DNA of 64,000 nt from Rotaria socialis. Its lineage: Eukaryota > Rotifera > Eurotatoria > Philodinida > Philodinidae. The translations under genes and the position numbers were made by a program. The notes below the pieces were generated by a model, which was not told where the DNA came from, did no database searches, and saw only the letters and a list, made by a program, of their open reading frames with translations. This document shows, one piece after another, positions 34,616 through 50,728 of the stretch (position 1 is its first letter; each line of letters starts with the position of its first letter). Where the stretch lies: the NCBI GenBank assembly GCA_905331475.1, contig CAJNYU010001378.1:103564-167563 (forward strand). Direction: 5' to 3'.

Positions 34616-36437
34616 GCGGTTTCCTAAATCAAATCCACGTTTGTGGAAAATGAAACAATACAAATTTTCTGGTCACCAATTGGGGATTTTCGAGTTTGTA
34701 GATAATCTAAAATAGAAAATATCGTGTGTGAAATCCTACTTTGCACAATAATTTAATTAGTTACTGTCACACTATATGAACAAGCGAAAACTGTGACGAA
34801 AAACATATACTATAGACTAATTCTGGTAAGCAGAATATTTGTTCTGTAGGTCCACACGGCTGTACATGAGAAAAATAGAATTTTCAAATGAGGAATACGT
34901 ATATATGCTAATCGTATAGGAATCGTCGTAGGCTGTTATCAAGTGTAGAATAAGATTAAACTGCATATTCGAAGAAAATAAAAAATACATATGAATCGAT
35001 GAACTATTGAACGAATCTGCTGGCCAGAATATGTTATCTTTCTTTTATTACGAGCTGATATTTAATTTATTTTTGCGAACTACATCATTTACAAGTCATA
35101 TTCATTTTGAACTATGCCTTGTAGGTTTGATTTATATCTTCTTAGTCAAAGGGTTTGTCAATTGAACAAAGTTGTACAGCCTAATAATGAAGGAAACATA
35201 CCGAAAGTTGTGCTTACATTTTGTTATTGACTACACTGAAAGAAATGGTATCAAACGAATTCTTTGAGGTTTCGTTGAACTTCATTGTTTACTACCAGAT
35301 GTCGCATCAGTTCTTCAAACCTTGTTTTGGTTTAGTAGTTAAAGGGGTTTCGTACAATCCTTTTTTTCTGTACATTTAAGCTGCCGGCAGATGTTGACTA
35401 ATCAGAAAACTGTCGTCTCAATTCTTTCATCCGTTAATCTATTTATCATTCACTTAAGATTCATTCCATATAGTTCATTAATTCATATGTATTTTTATTT
35501 TCTTCGAATATGCAGGTTAATCTTACTCTAGAGATGATTACACTCATCGACTTATTTGTAGTTGAATACTGTATATGTCTTATTTGGAAAAGCTTGTTAG
35601 CGCAGCCTATTTGGGGCTACCTCCCATATATCCCTTCGGCTAACTAAAATAATTCAAAATAGTTCATCTGAAAAATCTACCCTGATTTCCAAAACCTATA
35701 ATTAGATCATTGTCTATTTGCTTATGTCTGTAACGGAGTATTAATTGTTAGCTCGTGTATTTAACAATCGCAGAGACTAGTTTCTATGGTCTGTAATAGG
35801 TAAGCATTGGTTTTTTCGTGTAGTCTGTAATTAAAAAAGGCAGAAATAGCAGACTAATTAGTCAAGCTCCTAATTAGCACAATTTTAAACTCATTAATGT
35901 CTGTAATGGTGAGCAGCAAAAATCTCGCTTCTAAGCTTACACTCACCATTTTCTTCGAAAATATATGTGAGTTCCACAAAATTATATTTTTATCCTAATC
36001 TAAACTCATGTTGAATAACAGAATACACATTCTGGTCACCAGATTCATTTTAGAGTTCATCGATTCATATGTATATTGTTATATTTGATTTTGCAGTTTA
36101 ATCTTATTCTACACTTGATAACAGCCTACGACTATTCCTATACGATTAGTATATATATTTCTCATTTGAAAATTTTATTTTTCTCATGTACAGCCGTGTG
36201 GACCTACAGAACAAATATTCTGCTTACCAGAATTAGTCTATAGTATATGTTTTTCGTCACAGTTTTCGCTTGTTCATATAGTGTGCCAGTAACTAACTAA
36301 ATTATTGTGCAAAGTAGGATTTCACACACGATATTTTCTATTTTAGATTATCTACAAACTCGAAAATCCCCAATTGGTGACCAGAAAATTTATATCGTCT
36401 CATTTTCCACAAATGCAGATTTGATTTAGGAAACTGC
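34616..36437. mobile_element. 1.8 kb inverted repeat with 1 kb spacer
   Basis: Left arm about 34616-35033 and right arm about 36031-36437 are inverted copies with roughly 90% identity by eye; shared words include TTTTCTGGTCACCAATTGG and GTAGGTCCACACGGCTGTAC on opposite strands. The spacer (35034-36030) has no gene but holds a third partial copy of the inner arm near 35478-35530. Probably a foldback or non-autonomous DNA element; no transposase. Confidence 0.7.
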
Positions 36438-37360
36438 ATTCGAGTTTCCTGTAAGTAACATCACAGTTGCATAGTAGAGAAAAATATCACTGATGCATCC
36501 TCTATGCCTTTTACTTATTCGATATGATCATGTAAGCATCTCAATAGTATTATTGATGAATAATCATGTGTGCCATTATAAACGTGTACATTTATCATGA
36601 ATATTGTTTATACTTTTTGTAGATATCTCATCTATTATTTTTGTTAGAATTGTTTTCTTGGAAATAAAAATCTTGCTTGACGATTAACCGAATTTTGTTT
36701 ACATAATTCTGCTAATAATTAAAGATTATCTGGTTTCTAACTTGGTATTTACTTTATTTCATATTACGCAATCGTCATGGAATTTCCCATGCTAATGAAA
36801 TGTTTAGCAAAAGTTTAACCTTAGATGTAACAAATCATTAAGATAGAATTTCGTTCGTATTCTTCCTGCTCTGCTCATATTAAACTTTATTCATCAAATA
36901 GAAAATGTATCCAATGATAATCATCGATCTATCTGCTTTAATCATAACGATTGATGTTGAACAGATCTCGTCTTTGTTTTCTTCCTCTTCTATTGTTAAT
37001 ACGAAAGAAAATTTAAAAGAACAAAGAATAATTCATTAAGCATAGTATAAAAACTGCATTTCTCTTATTCGCCTTTCGATTACTCTTACATAAACGCTTT
37101 GGTCTTTGTCTCACGCGATGTTGTAGAAATAAAACAGATGCATAGACTATTTTATGCAGTCATAAGTTCATTGATTTTTACCTCAAGATAAATGTATGTA
37201 AATTGACTTCATTTGATTAAATTGAAATAGATAAAACATTAAGATATGCCTTAAGTGCATTAAAATGAAGATATTTAAATTTTCTTTCCTTCTTTTTTTT
37301 GTATATATAAACCACCGGCATGCAAAAGAGAAAAAAAAGGATGACATTAATAAAAGCATA
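36438..37360. other. Intergenic, 3' side of the HAND gene
   Basis: AT-rich. Probably includes the HAND 3' UTR at its right end. Nothing else recognised. Confidence 0.4.
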
Positions 37361-38101
37361 TTAGTGTTTGTTATCATATTGATGAAACGATTCACGACGA
37401 TTTAATTCTGATTGCCAAACAGTTTGTGGCCATCCGGTTCGCCCTTTTACTTTACGTGTATTTGATGAATTATCAAACTAAATATTTTTTATTTATCAAT
37501 ATCGATTAATTTAGGTTAAAATAAATTTTCTTTACTTTCATTAAATCTCGATGATCTCGACGTGTTTTAACTATTTCAGCTTTGAATGTATTAGGCATAG
37601 TAGTTGAATCGTCTTTAGATAAAATATCCATTAGAAATTCAATATATTTTGTTGCTAATTTGAGTGTTTTAATTTTCGATAATTTTGTATCTGGTTGCAC
37701 ATTGGGTATTGCTGTACGAAGATCGGAAAACGCTGTATTAATAGATTGTGTACGGCGACGTTCTTTTTTATTAGCTGATACTCGTCGTTTAAAACCACGA
37801 GGAGCACCTATTATTTAGTATTATACATATTTCTTTTGAATAAGAAAATAACTTTTTATTAACCTGTTTGCCCTCCAATTTCGATATCATTTTCATTCCA
37901 TATTAAATTATGATCATAATTTTGTAGAATATGATTATCATCAAATGCGTGCGTTGGATAGTAAGATGCTGATATTTGACTATAGGGATGATGATAATGT
38001 GTATTATGGTGTTGTTGTTGTTGTTGCTGATGATGATGATTAAATATTAGACTAGGCGATGATGGTGACGAAAGAAAATATTCGTTAGGTACATTGAACA
38101 T
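37361..38101 (-). CDS. HAND: HAND-family bHLH transcription factor
   Basis: Three exons: 38101-37864, 37807-37536, 37477-37361; introns GT-AG with matching phases; 208 aa, close to animal HAND proteins. Exon 1 is His/Gln-rich (a QQQQQQHH run) and low in structure, as in HAND N-termini. Exon 2 has the bHLH: basic region [17 protein letters not shown], helix 1 [12 protein letters not shown], loop [11 protein letters not shown], helix 2 [13 protein letters not shown]. The [10 protein letters not shown] and [15 protein letters not shown] strings are HAND hallmarks. Exon 3 holds the conserved C-terminal [14 protein letters not shown] motif, also HAND-specific. HAND factors bind E-boxes as dimers and direct mesoderm, muscle and gut-associated development. 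Start is the only upstream ATG in frame near the exon front. Confidence 0.92.
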
Positions 38102-39480
38102 GATTTCAAGTATGATGAATCACCTGTATACGGACTGATAAATAGACGGACTAGTGAATGTCTGGTATTCGTCAATGAGATCTGTGTATGTTTGGCTTGT
38201 AACTGTTGTGTTACTTTTTCATCGTCCAATGAAAGAGAAAAACAAATTTATCTGCGATTCTCTCTCATTGACATTAAAAAACGCATATGATTGGACGTTG
38301 TTTTTCTCTCTCTCTTATAGGGGAAGCTTTTTTCTCTGGATACTTTGGGATGATTGTACAATGCATCAGTTTCTCCATTTTTTTTTATTCGTTGTGGACA
38401 TCATCATGATTGGTTTTTATATGTACGAAAAAGGAAAATACAAAATTTCCTAAAATTAATTCTTGGGAGTAGGAAGAAAATTCTGCTGCAAGATAGTCTT
38501 TTCTATTTACAGAAAAAAATGTTATTTTGTCATTGACCTTCTTATTATTCATATGTCGATGTCTGTTGTTTTTCATAATTGAAGAGGACTCATGATTTCA
38601 ATTATATTGACAATGTCGATATGAGGTTTTTTTTTCGCTAGATGATTATCAATTTCTAAGAAACTGTTCATATTTAGTTCAATCAGAAGTAGATCAACGA
38701 TTATGATTACGCTTCTATTTGTTTTTTTTTGCTTGATATTGAGATGAGTAAAGGAAGCGGAACTGCTCTTTGTATTCGACTTCTTTTTTTATGTATCAGG
38801 AACTTGTTTGAAACATAAATTTGCTTATAAAATCGAATGTATATGTATAGAAGAGCATCTGCTTTTACATTGTTATATGTCTTTGATCTGAAATGTAGAA
38901 ATTACAACATGACATGCATGATGTTTATATGTACTCGATTAAAAGACACAGACATGAAATTATTATCGTGAACATTTTGAACACAAGAGAAGAATAATCG
39001 ATTACTGATAAGTTATGATTGGATATAGAGCTTCGATTTGTTCTTCGATTCCGATATTCCTATTAGATGTATCTTCATCAAGAGAATTAGTGACAAGGAA
39101 AAATCGAAAAAAAAAGGTTGTTTTTACGAACTACCGAGTGCATTTCTCATTGGACTAAGATTCAATAGTGTCGTACTGATATAATCTCAATTGATAACGC
39201 AGTTAATCCTGAGACTTCAAAAATTTTTTTCAAGAAATACATAGGAGAATCAGTTCTGTAAGTAACAGTTTGGCACAAAATTATTCCATTAGTAGAAAAT
39301 GAAAGTAGAGGAATTTCAAGAGAGTTATTTGATTCTATGCCTAATGCACTAATTATAATCTCTGATCGCTTATGACGAAAATATGTCTAAATAGAATATA
39401 CTTTCCTATTCTTTCCTTGCACTATATTTTCCATCTAATAGTGACATCACAAGAACGAGCAGCTATCATTTTTATTAGAC
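38102..39480. other. Intergenic between divergent HAND and the SWSAP1-like gene
   Basis: Should contain both promoters. Long pyrimidine runs (CTCTCTCTC near 38310) but no recognised element or gene. Confidence 0.4.
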
Positions 39481-40248
39481 ATGTTCCTTAACAAATCGAA
39501 TATAGTATTTCAATATAATCTCTTAAACTATTTGAAAAAGATGAATATTCTTGGGGCAATATTTCCTCTTGGAAATTTCACTGAACGAAATAATTCCGAA
39601 CAATCTATACTAGATGAATTACAATCTACATTTTCCTTTGCTCGAACATGTTTACTTCGCGGCGATGCTGATCAATGTTTTCGTTCGCTACTTTTTCAAG
39701 CGTCGCTTTCTTATGCTTCTATTGGTAAACGAGTCTGCTTTTATACGCCAGTACCAATTCAAACAATTCCATCGCTGGTTCACAAATTAATACCAAAATC
39801 TTTACTATCGGCGAATTTAGATCTTATTCAATTTCATTATTTACCAACATTATTCGATGTACATAAAAATCTAAGTACTACGACCACTTGTGATATGATA
39901 ATTATTGATGGTTATCTTGAATTTCCATTGTTCAAACAAGATGATTTATTTACAATAATATCAGCTTGTGCTCTATTAAAAGACACTTATGAATATTTAA
40001 GAAACAAATTTCTAAATAAAGATCTTATTCTTTTATGTTCATGCACATGTTCAGAAGCCTGGATGGCCAATGTTGAACAACGTGGACTATTTGATCTTTC
40101 TATTCATATCGATATGCTTGAAAATGGAGATTATCATGCGAATATACATGCGTTATTAAAAAAACAAGTTTCCTGTGCATTCGATTTTCGTATTACGTGC
40201 AATGAAATTATGCCACTTTTTGCAACAATTCAACATCATAAGAAATAA
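39481..40248 (+). CDS. SWSAP1-like ATPase candidate (single exon)
   Basis: A 255-codon open frame; a second in-frame ATG at 39541 (MNILGAIFPL) may be the real start. The order of blocks resembles SWSAP1, the RAD51-like partner of the SWIM protein ZSWIM7 in recombination: a P-loop-like region (LLRGDADQCFRSLLFQASLS) near residues 59-78, a strand KRVCFYTP, a block DLIQFHYLPTLFDVHKNL, and a Walker B-like hydrophobic strand ending in Asp (CDMIIIDGYLEF). The P-loop lacks a clear GKT/S, so ATP binding is doubtful. The resemblance is by eye and weak; another degenerate RecA-fold protein is possible. Confidence 0.45.
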   Translation: MFLNKSNIVFQYNLLNYLKKMNILGAIFPLGNFTERNNSEQSILDELQSTFSFARTCLLRGDADQCFRSLLFQASLSYASIGKRVCFYTPVPIQTIPSLVHKLIPKSLLSANLDLIQFHYLPTLFDVHKNLSTTTTCDMIIIDGYLEFPLFKQDDLFTIISACALLKDTYEYLRNKFLNKDLILLCSCTCSEAWMANVEQRGLFDLSIHIDMLENGDYHANIHALLKKQVSCAFDFRITCNEIMPLFATIQHHKK

Positions 40249-40489
40249 TTCTTTTTTCTGTCACATAATATCATCAATTAATAAAAGAAACGTCTTCACA
40301 ATTTTAGAAACAGAGTTGCTCTTTTCGGAAAGAAGGATTAATTTCAATTTATTTTTCCCGAACATAACAAAAAAAGATAAATATTAATTTTTTTTTCTTT
40401 AGAAAATTCATTCAAAATGATATACAAGCGTCTTTTTTTAGTTCGAGCTTTTGCTTTCGAATTGACCGATAGAAGCGTTTCTTAATTTT

Positions 40490-41376
40490 TCATTTAGAAA
40501 AACACAAGTCATACGTTTTGTGTATATTGATGTTGCAACGATTGTTGACAATTTCGAGATTAGATTTGATCCAGTCAATGTCATGTAAACTTTTTTTTGC
40601 AAGTAATGGTTGCATAGCCGATGTTAGATGATATTCATCATTAAATATTCTTTTTGTTATATCTTGACAATTAATTACTATCACCGATCCCAACAATTAT
40701 CCATATTTTCTATAATCATTCATAATCTTTGAGGTAAATGCATGACTATCAAATAAACGAATAGAAAATCGACTATTTAATGATAAATAAATTTCGTTGA
40801 TTTTTTCCGATAAAATTTTATTATGCTCGAGATATAAATATTTCATTACGTTTGTTGTATTCTTATTACGAAACGCTGGAAATCGATCAAACGGTGGTTC
40901 GTTAATAATAACTAACTGTCTTGTACCAAAAAATTCAAACATTTAATAATACTTTTCACCGTCTGTAATGGTGTTAATGATTTGTTTAAATTATAATTAT
41001 TGATACCCACCCGAATAACATAGAGTGTTTGGTCGAAATCAATCGTTTTAGTATTCATTGCATTGATATATTCAAATATTTGTTGTCGAACACTCGGCGG
41101 TTTTGCACTATTTCGAATCGAATAATTAGCAATCAAATTTGGAGAACGACCCATCGTACCATGAGCTAATTCACTGTCAGTCGTAGCACTATCATAGGCA
41201 TAATCTTGTAGTGTAGCATTAATTAATAACTGTTCGGTAAGTATTTGATTCCAAAGAAGTTCATCTGCAAAACTACTATTCGAATTAAATGGAGGCACAG
41301 GTGGCCGCGTATGATTCGAGATTCGATAAGCATTACGAGTATCAGACATCGAATCGCCATATGTTACAATAGTAGG
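40490..41376 (-). pseudogene. GDSL/SGNH hydrolase pseudogene
   Basis: Lipase/esterase family remnant. Catalytic block I (YGDSMSDTRNAYR) is at the 5' end near 41376-41338, block III-like GINNYN near 41000, and the C-terminal DEYHLTS with the catalytic Asp/His near 40650-40620. Lesions: TAA just upstream of YGDS with no signal peptide or start; a frame change near 40930 between IIKCLNF and FEFFGTRQLVIINEPP, where the fit to relatives implies a small deletion; and an in-frame TAA at 40697-40699 after DYRKYG. A working enzyme would be a secreted esterase or phospholipase. Confidence 0.7.
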
Positions 41377-42679
41377 TTAATTCAAACTAGCTTGAATAAA
41401 AACGTATGAAAAGATAAATTTGTGAATTTGAAAAAGTTTTCTTATACATTTAGTTCTAATAGAATAAAATAGATATGTTACCATTGTGAGCAATTATCGA
41501 AGATATCAATGGGCACATAAAAACAATGGCAACAAAGTCTCTCGTTTTGATAAACAATTATGAAAATTAGAAATTTTTTATCATAGGTCTTTCACCTCCT
41601 GGTCGCCCGTCTCTCTCGCTCTTTGACTTTTAAAATTCCATATAAACCAGGAGGTAATATATTTTATTGGAATTATTTTCTGGTTTTGATCAAGTTATGT
41701 AGCCATGGCTGCACTCATTCACAAAGAGTCAACAATCATCGTATTTGCAGATGAAAAAGAAATTCCGTCAAAATACGGCTGTTTTCTTTATCTGAAGTGG
41801 TTATGTAGCAAGATCGGAGTAAATAAATTATTCGAGATCATAACTGCAATTACGTCATGATAAAATAACTTCTCTAGTCTTTAGCGCACAAAACAAAAAT
41901 CATTGTTGATCGTCAGCAACGATTTTGATACGCTGTTAATCGAATACTTTAACGGGCAAGACGTACAAAATCACTTCGATCTAATTGTACCGTCTGATTA
42001 ACTCGAGACTACAACAGGACAGGCACTTTTCTTTCGAGATTCGACTAGGATAAAATTTTATATTCTACAACACTTGTCAATTAATTTTCCATCTCGAAAT
42101 CAATGGCGAAGGAGACATCAAGTCAAACAATTTTCTACGAGTAAATCTTCACAGAATTAAAGCCGATTCAGTTCTATAACTTTCATAAAGACAAATCCCT
42201 CAGAGCGCTGGGTTTTTAAATTTATATTCACGAATTTTTTTATCCCGATGTGACTTTGTGTTTTTTTTGCAAACATTTCTAATCAATGAAAAAGATCGGA
42301 GGATGATGACAATACTTAAAAGACCAGTCATTTATGAATAGATGAACTAGTACGAGCTGTATACCGACACTGGACTTAATGTGCATGTTTCAAACAACCA
42401 GAAAATTGCTTAACTGTACAATGAAATGAGGCAGAATATATTATATATTTATTCTGTATCATAAGTTCACTTGACGTACAAATAGCTTCTGTTAAATCAG
42501 TATAATGAATCACCGATTTTTGTTTGGAGTGAATAATCTTGTTTTTTCAAATCATGAATTTAAATGGGCAAACATCGATGATGTATGCCTAGGAAGAATC
42601 AGTACTGCGCAGTTAATACCTGCTACGTGCACACGTAATTGGCTGGCAAGGTAATTGTTTTCAAGATAACAACTTTTTC
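41377..42679. other. Intergenic, no gene supported
   Basis: Contains a 10 bp inverted pair ACCTCCTGGT/ACCAGGAGGT near 41594 and 41648, and a 51-codon ATG frame at about 41706 that matches nothing I know. Otherwise AT-rich. Confidence 0.4.
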
Positions 42680-43665
42680 ATGAGAAATCAAAGCGAATCC
42701 TTGCCTGATGTAGTAGTCATTGGCGAAGTGAAGATGACTCAATCAGAAAACATACGTCGTCGTCGTCGCTGCTCGATTATTTGTGAATTTTGTTTAAATA
42801 CAACAGTACATGGACTGCCTGGCATTATTCGCAGCGTCAATCGATGCAATTGTCTCTTTTGGGCGACAGCGTTCCTCGATTTTACTGATATAATGATATT
42901 TTTTCTTGTAAAAACGATCGTAGCTTATTTTGATTGCCCGATAAATATTGATACATAAATTATCAGCGAATGGCCGCAGTATTTTCCAGGATTTAGTTTT
43001 TGTAATGCTGCACCATTTTGTCTCGATCCGTTGTTCGAAGCTGTTCAAAATTACTCCATTCAGAACAATCTGACAGCCGCCAACGATACAACACTCTCTG
43101 CATTTCAATATTCAATAATCGCGAGTTTTGTAATATCTACGCTCAATAAAAACGAATCAATAAGTTCACTTTTCTTTTCGATTTCTTCGATGCTATGGTC
43201 ATGCAAATTCAATAATATGCCATGCTCCAAGGACGATTCCATTCCATTTACATCAGCAACCTATGGTGCTTGTTTACACACTCAATGCAAAACTAAGAAA
43301 TACTACTAATCAAACTATAGTTTATGCAAAATCACGGTGATGGCGAAGGTAAGCTCTCTATCGGTCTTTAAAATACATACTCATCAATATCCCTCGTATA
43401 TGACGGACGGTAAGTCAAAATGCTACTATTCATAAAATATGATCAATTATATTTATTCTTGAAGCATTTGGCATCGTACCTGTAGTCCATGATAATATAC
43501 AATTACTCCATTATTGAAAGAGTAGGTATCACACTAGCTCCCGAACGAAAACACAAACTGGGCTATGGATTGGTATTAGCTTTTTATCAATTATGGAACT
43601 AATCGAGCTTCTCTACAGATCGATTCGAAACGAATATTATATAATTCGACAAAGGCTGGAATAAT
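42680..43665 (+). pseudogene. Degenerin/ENaC channel pseudogene, second copy
   Basis: N-terminal part 42680-42955 has NTTVHGLPGIIRSV and the TM1 region. In-frame TAA at 42956-42958, then open again in the same frame through SEWPQYFPGFSFCN, SSMLWSCKFNNMPCS and IPFTSATYGAC to a frame break near 43300. Traces of HTHQYPSYMTDG near 43380. TM2 (QTGLWIGISFLSIMELIELL) near 43556-43615 is fused directly to the LAPERKHKLGY region: the whole Cys-rich ectodomain segment between them is deleted, at a short stretch where the two sites look alike. Not functional. Confidence 0.85.
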
Positions 43666-46600
43666 TTCACATCAAACAACTAATTGGATTTATTTCTTTG
43701 TAAATAATTTATTAAGTTTTATTAAATATCGTGACATTTCAGCTCATCGGCGCCTACAATCAGCTGCGAAATCCTTAATAAAAGAACAATGAGAGAAGAG
43801 AGAAACAGTGTAAATAAATAAATACTGATTTAATGCATAAAATTTTTACAGATTTCTGGAACATGAAATAGTGGATGTGAGTGTCGGCCTTTTCTTCACT
43901 CACACCCACTCTTACCAAGAAACATGTAATCAATCGATTCGCTAAGAAATTATCTAACTAGAATAGAATGTTACATCGATCTAGTGAGTAAGATTTGAAT
44001 CAGGAAAAGTCATATGAGACGAAGAAAATGTTGGCGACAGTAATTTTATTCAGTCTAGCAGCATCGAGGTGGCAGCATAATTTTTTAAAACAAAAATAAA
44101 GCGAACTAATAAAGAATCTAATTAGTCAGCGCAGATATGTCTTAGATGTCATCATGCATTCATTAAGCAAACTACATTTCATTGACTTGCTCATCGTTGC
44201 TCCTGACAAAAGTATAGTTTCTTTCGTGTCTCCACAATCTGGAATATGTTTTAGTTGAGAGAAGACTTTTCAGTTGATGCTTATAGCGAATGTAAAAAAA
44301 GAGCGCGTTTGTCCTCAATGAGTTCCCATTAAGTTTTAATGTGCACAAAAAAATGTCAATCCACTGCAACCTCATTTTTTGCTTGGCTTAGTCTTAGATA
44401 TAGACGTTTTAAATTAAATAGAGAGTCATTCTCATTCGGGGATAAAATCAATCAAATTTCTATAACTATCATATCAGGAGAGTGTGGTTTTAGGTTGGAT
44501 TCAGGTAGTGCAAAGTGCGACACTATTTCCACGCTCATATCCAATAAAACACGTGACCTCACCAATGATAAATAAAGAAAAAGAATATGGTAAGAGCGCA
44601 ATACGCATACCGAACAAAAATGCAGGATGAAAAATATTTGTTTACCTGATAAAAATGTGATGGTTGATTAGTTTACATGAAAAAGTATAAGTCGGAAAAA
44701 ACCAAGTGATTCTACCAATGATAAGGTAAAAAATGGGTGAAAACATATAAAATAAACGCGCACATTTCAATAACTCATAGTACGTAAGTAAACTGTTCTG
44801 AACATTATCTTAAGAGTGATAGAATAAAATTGGTCAATGTTAACCGAAACTGCACATAAGGGTGTGAGTGTGAGTATGGTATCTTCATTTGCATGACCTG
44901 AACTCTAACTCGCGCCCATAAGCTCTTGATTAGCATATTTTTCTCTCGATATTCTGTTGACTTTTCTTTGTTTAGATCTACAGAATACATATGCGTATTG
45001 ACGAACGCCTTATGCATCTATTGAGTGCATGTTCTTTGCATGATGAAATACGTTCTTGTAGTTTTTACACATATGAAAGTACACTAAAAAAAACATATCC
45101 TAGACCGAGCCCTTTGCGTAATATTTTTTCTGACTTTAACAATTGACTTTTGAACGCTGTACAATTAGCTAATTTAAAGAATAGTATATGGTGCCTTATT
45201 TGGCAAAAATTAGTATTATCCTCAGATTAAATTGAGAATCGTATGAAAGTTCTTAGTGCAGTTCAATTCTTGATCAATTAGTACGTTGTACTCATGTTCA
45301 AAAAGCCTTTTTAGAAAAAGAAAAGATTTCAGCGTCTTCATTTGCCTTGAAACGACATAATAAAGTTCAAGGTTTCTTATCATTTATTTTTACTATCTAT
45401 GAATCTTTTAGGTTGCGTGCGTAGACATAGATTTGGTATAGGATGGAGAAGCAGTAATCATCGCTCATATATAGATCACAATGATTCTTCCAACGTAGTT
45501 AAGAAGAAAAAAAAACCATCATCATAAAATTGCGTTCTACAATTTAATTAGATTCAGCATCTTGAATAATTTTCATACAGTACTCGTCTTTGTACAATGC
45601 ATCACATGGAAATGTATTCAGTAATAGGACTTAAAAAAACAACAGGTTACGAATCGATCACTTTTTCTGCGGTCGATTCTTATGAAATCGAAATTTAGAA
45701 GAGCAGCGAAAGTAGCAATACTAAAAAGTTTCTCATCTGATTAGGTAAAAGCGAAGAGGATGACAGGCTCTACAAACAGCAACAATTTCGCAAAGTTTAA
45801 GAAAGTGAATCATTGATAAAGACGTTTTCTTATGTATTGCCTTTTTCGATAGTTTCACCAATATCAAATTCTAGCTTTCTCATAATTATCACTAGTTAGT
45901 TTCTAGTGTGCACAGTGATAGAGAATTTTAAGCACCATGAAAATATATATTAAGTTTCCCGAAAACACTAGTTGGTAATAATGTTAAAACTTTTTCTAGG
46001 CCAAAATTTAATCCGGTAAAGTTTTGAGAACATGATTCAATGTATTTTTATGTGCTCTTTCAAATGAGACTATTCTTGAGGGTGTGGGCTATCAACGCAG
46101 GTGGGGTTAATTAATTAAGTCACTATTAAAGTAGTTAGTTAGAATAAAATTCTATTTCTAGAGTGGATCAAGTTTGATTCGATATTTTTCGGCAAGATTT
46201 TTATTCGGCGAAGTTGGAGTCGGCGGAAAAAAGATTCGGTGAAGCTGGAATTTACCGTTGATACGAATAAGGGTCTGCGTTTTATTGATAATTAGGCAGA
46301 TCCACAGGTTAAGAACAAATTGAACTTATGAATGAATTTCACTACTATTCTGAATAGAGCTATCTTTAATAATAACTACAATAAATTTCTTTCTAATTTC
46401 ATTGTTCGCATCCCATGTGTGGAAAATGATAGAAAAGCAATCATAAAGTCTTGAAACCCATACTTTTTTAATTTAAATATTTTTTATCTGAATTCGAGAA
46501 CGTACTTTTTAATTTTCCTTTGTGGCTATCAAGTAAGTTGGCATGAAAATGCAGAGATCATGAAGTTTTTTTGTTTCCAATAAGATGTTTTCATAATTAT

Positions 46601-46695
46601 CAAATTTCCAACGGATATTTCATAGTAAATCATCTCCATTTTTCGAGCTCATTTTTTGCTACTGAAATTATTTGAATCAACTGAATTCGGATGAT
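43666..46695. other. Long intergenic region with G-rich telomere-like motifs
   Basis: No gene supported. Contents: an inverted pair GTGGATGTGAGTG/CACTCACACCCAC near 43872-43910; a copy of the dispersed 20-mer at 44860-44879; GAGGGTGTGGG near 46078-46088, whose 17 bp context recurs inverted at 24641-24657. Otherwise AT-rich. Confidence 0.45.
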
Positions 46696-50098
<3,403 letters not shown>

Positions 50099-50728
50099 GA
50101 TGTTAATCCAAGAAATTAATCAACCACTTTTCGATATTTCATACTTGTGTCGAACTATGCAGCCTAGATTTATTTTCTTATTTGTTCAATAGTTGTGTAT
50201 ATGATATCGTATAATTGTATGGAGGTGTGTGGGGTGGGGGGTTGACGGTTTGTTACTACACCCACACCCACACTTGAGTTTATTTACGTGCAGCTGAGTG
50301 CAATGCTTACAAATACAGAATATTGAATACTTCGTATATCTCTATTGGTGCACTTACTGTTATCAATGCGTATGAGCAGAATGGGGTGAAGATTCACACC
50401 CATGTTCACACTCACACCCTAAGATATATATATATTCAGTTAAACGGTGTATACTTAGCTTATTTAGTTTGAAAATATGATGATAAATGCTTTGACCGTT
50501 GTATTAATACTGTGACAGATTACTCTGGCCTATCAATAGATCAAACAGCCTAAAACTTCAGCATATTCATAGGTTCTATCAGGATTCACCTATTTAATTG
50601 TTATCGTTTCCATCGATTTATTCTATTAAACAATCATACATTAGTATACTAAAAATTACATGTTAATTACAATGAGTTTAATTGAAATTCTTTATTCTTC
50701 TTATTCCATTTGAAGATTACCATCAGTT
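50099..50728. other. Intergenic with G-rich/C-rich inverted motifs
   Basis: GGAGGTGTGTGGGGTGGGGG at 50221-50240 faces ACACCCACACCCACAC at about 50258-50273. A third copy (minus) of the dispersed 20-mer lies at 50400-50419. No gene. Confidence 0.45.

Noticed and set aside
41706..41861. 51-codon ATG frame (MAALIHKESTIIVFADEKE...)
   Set aside because: Reads plausibly but is short, matches nothing known to me, and has no splice continuation I can support.
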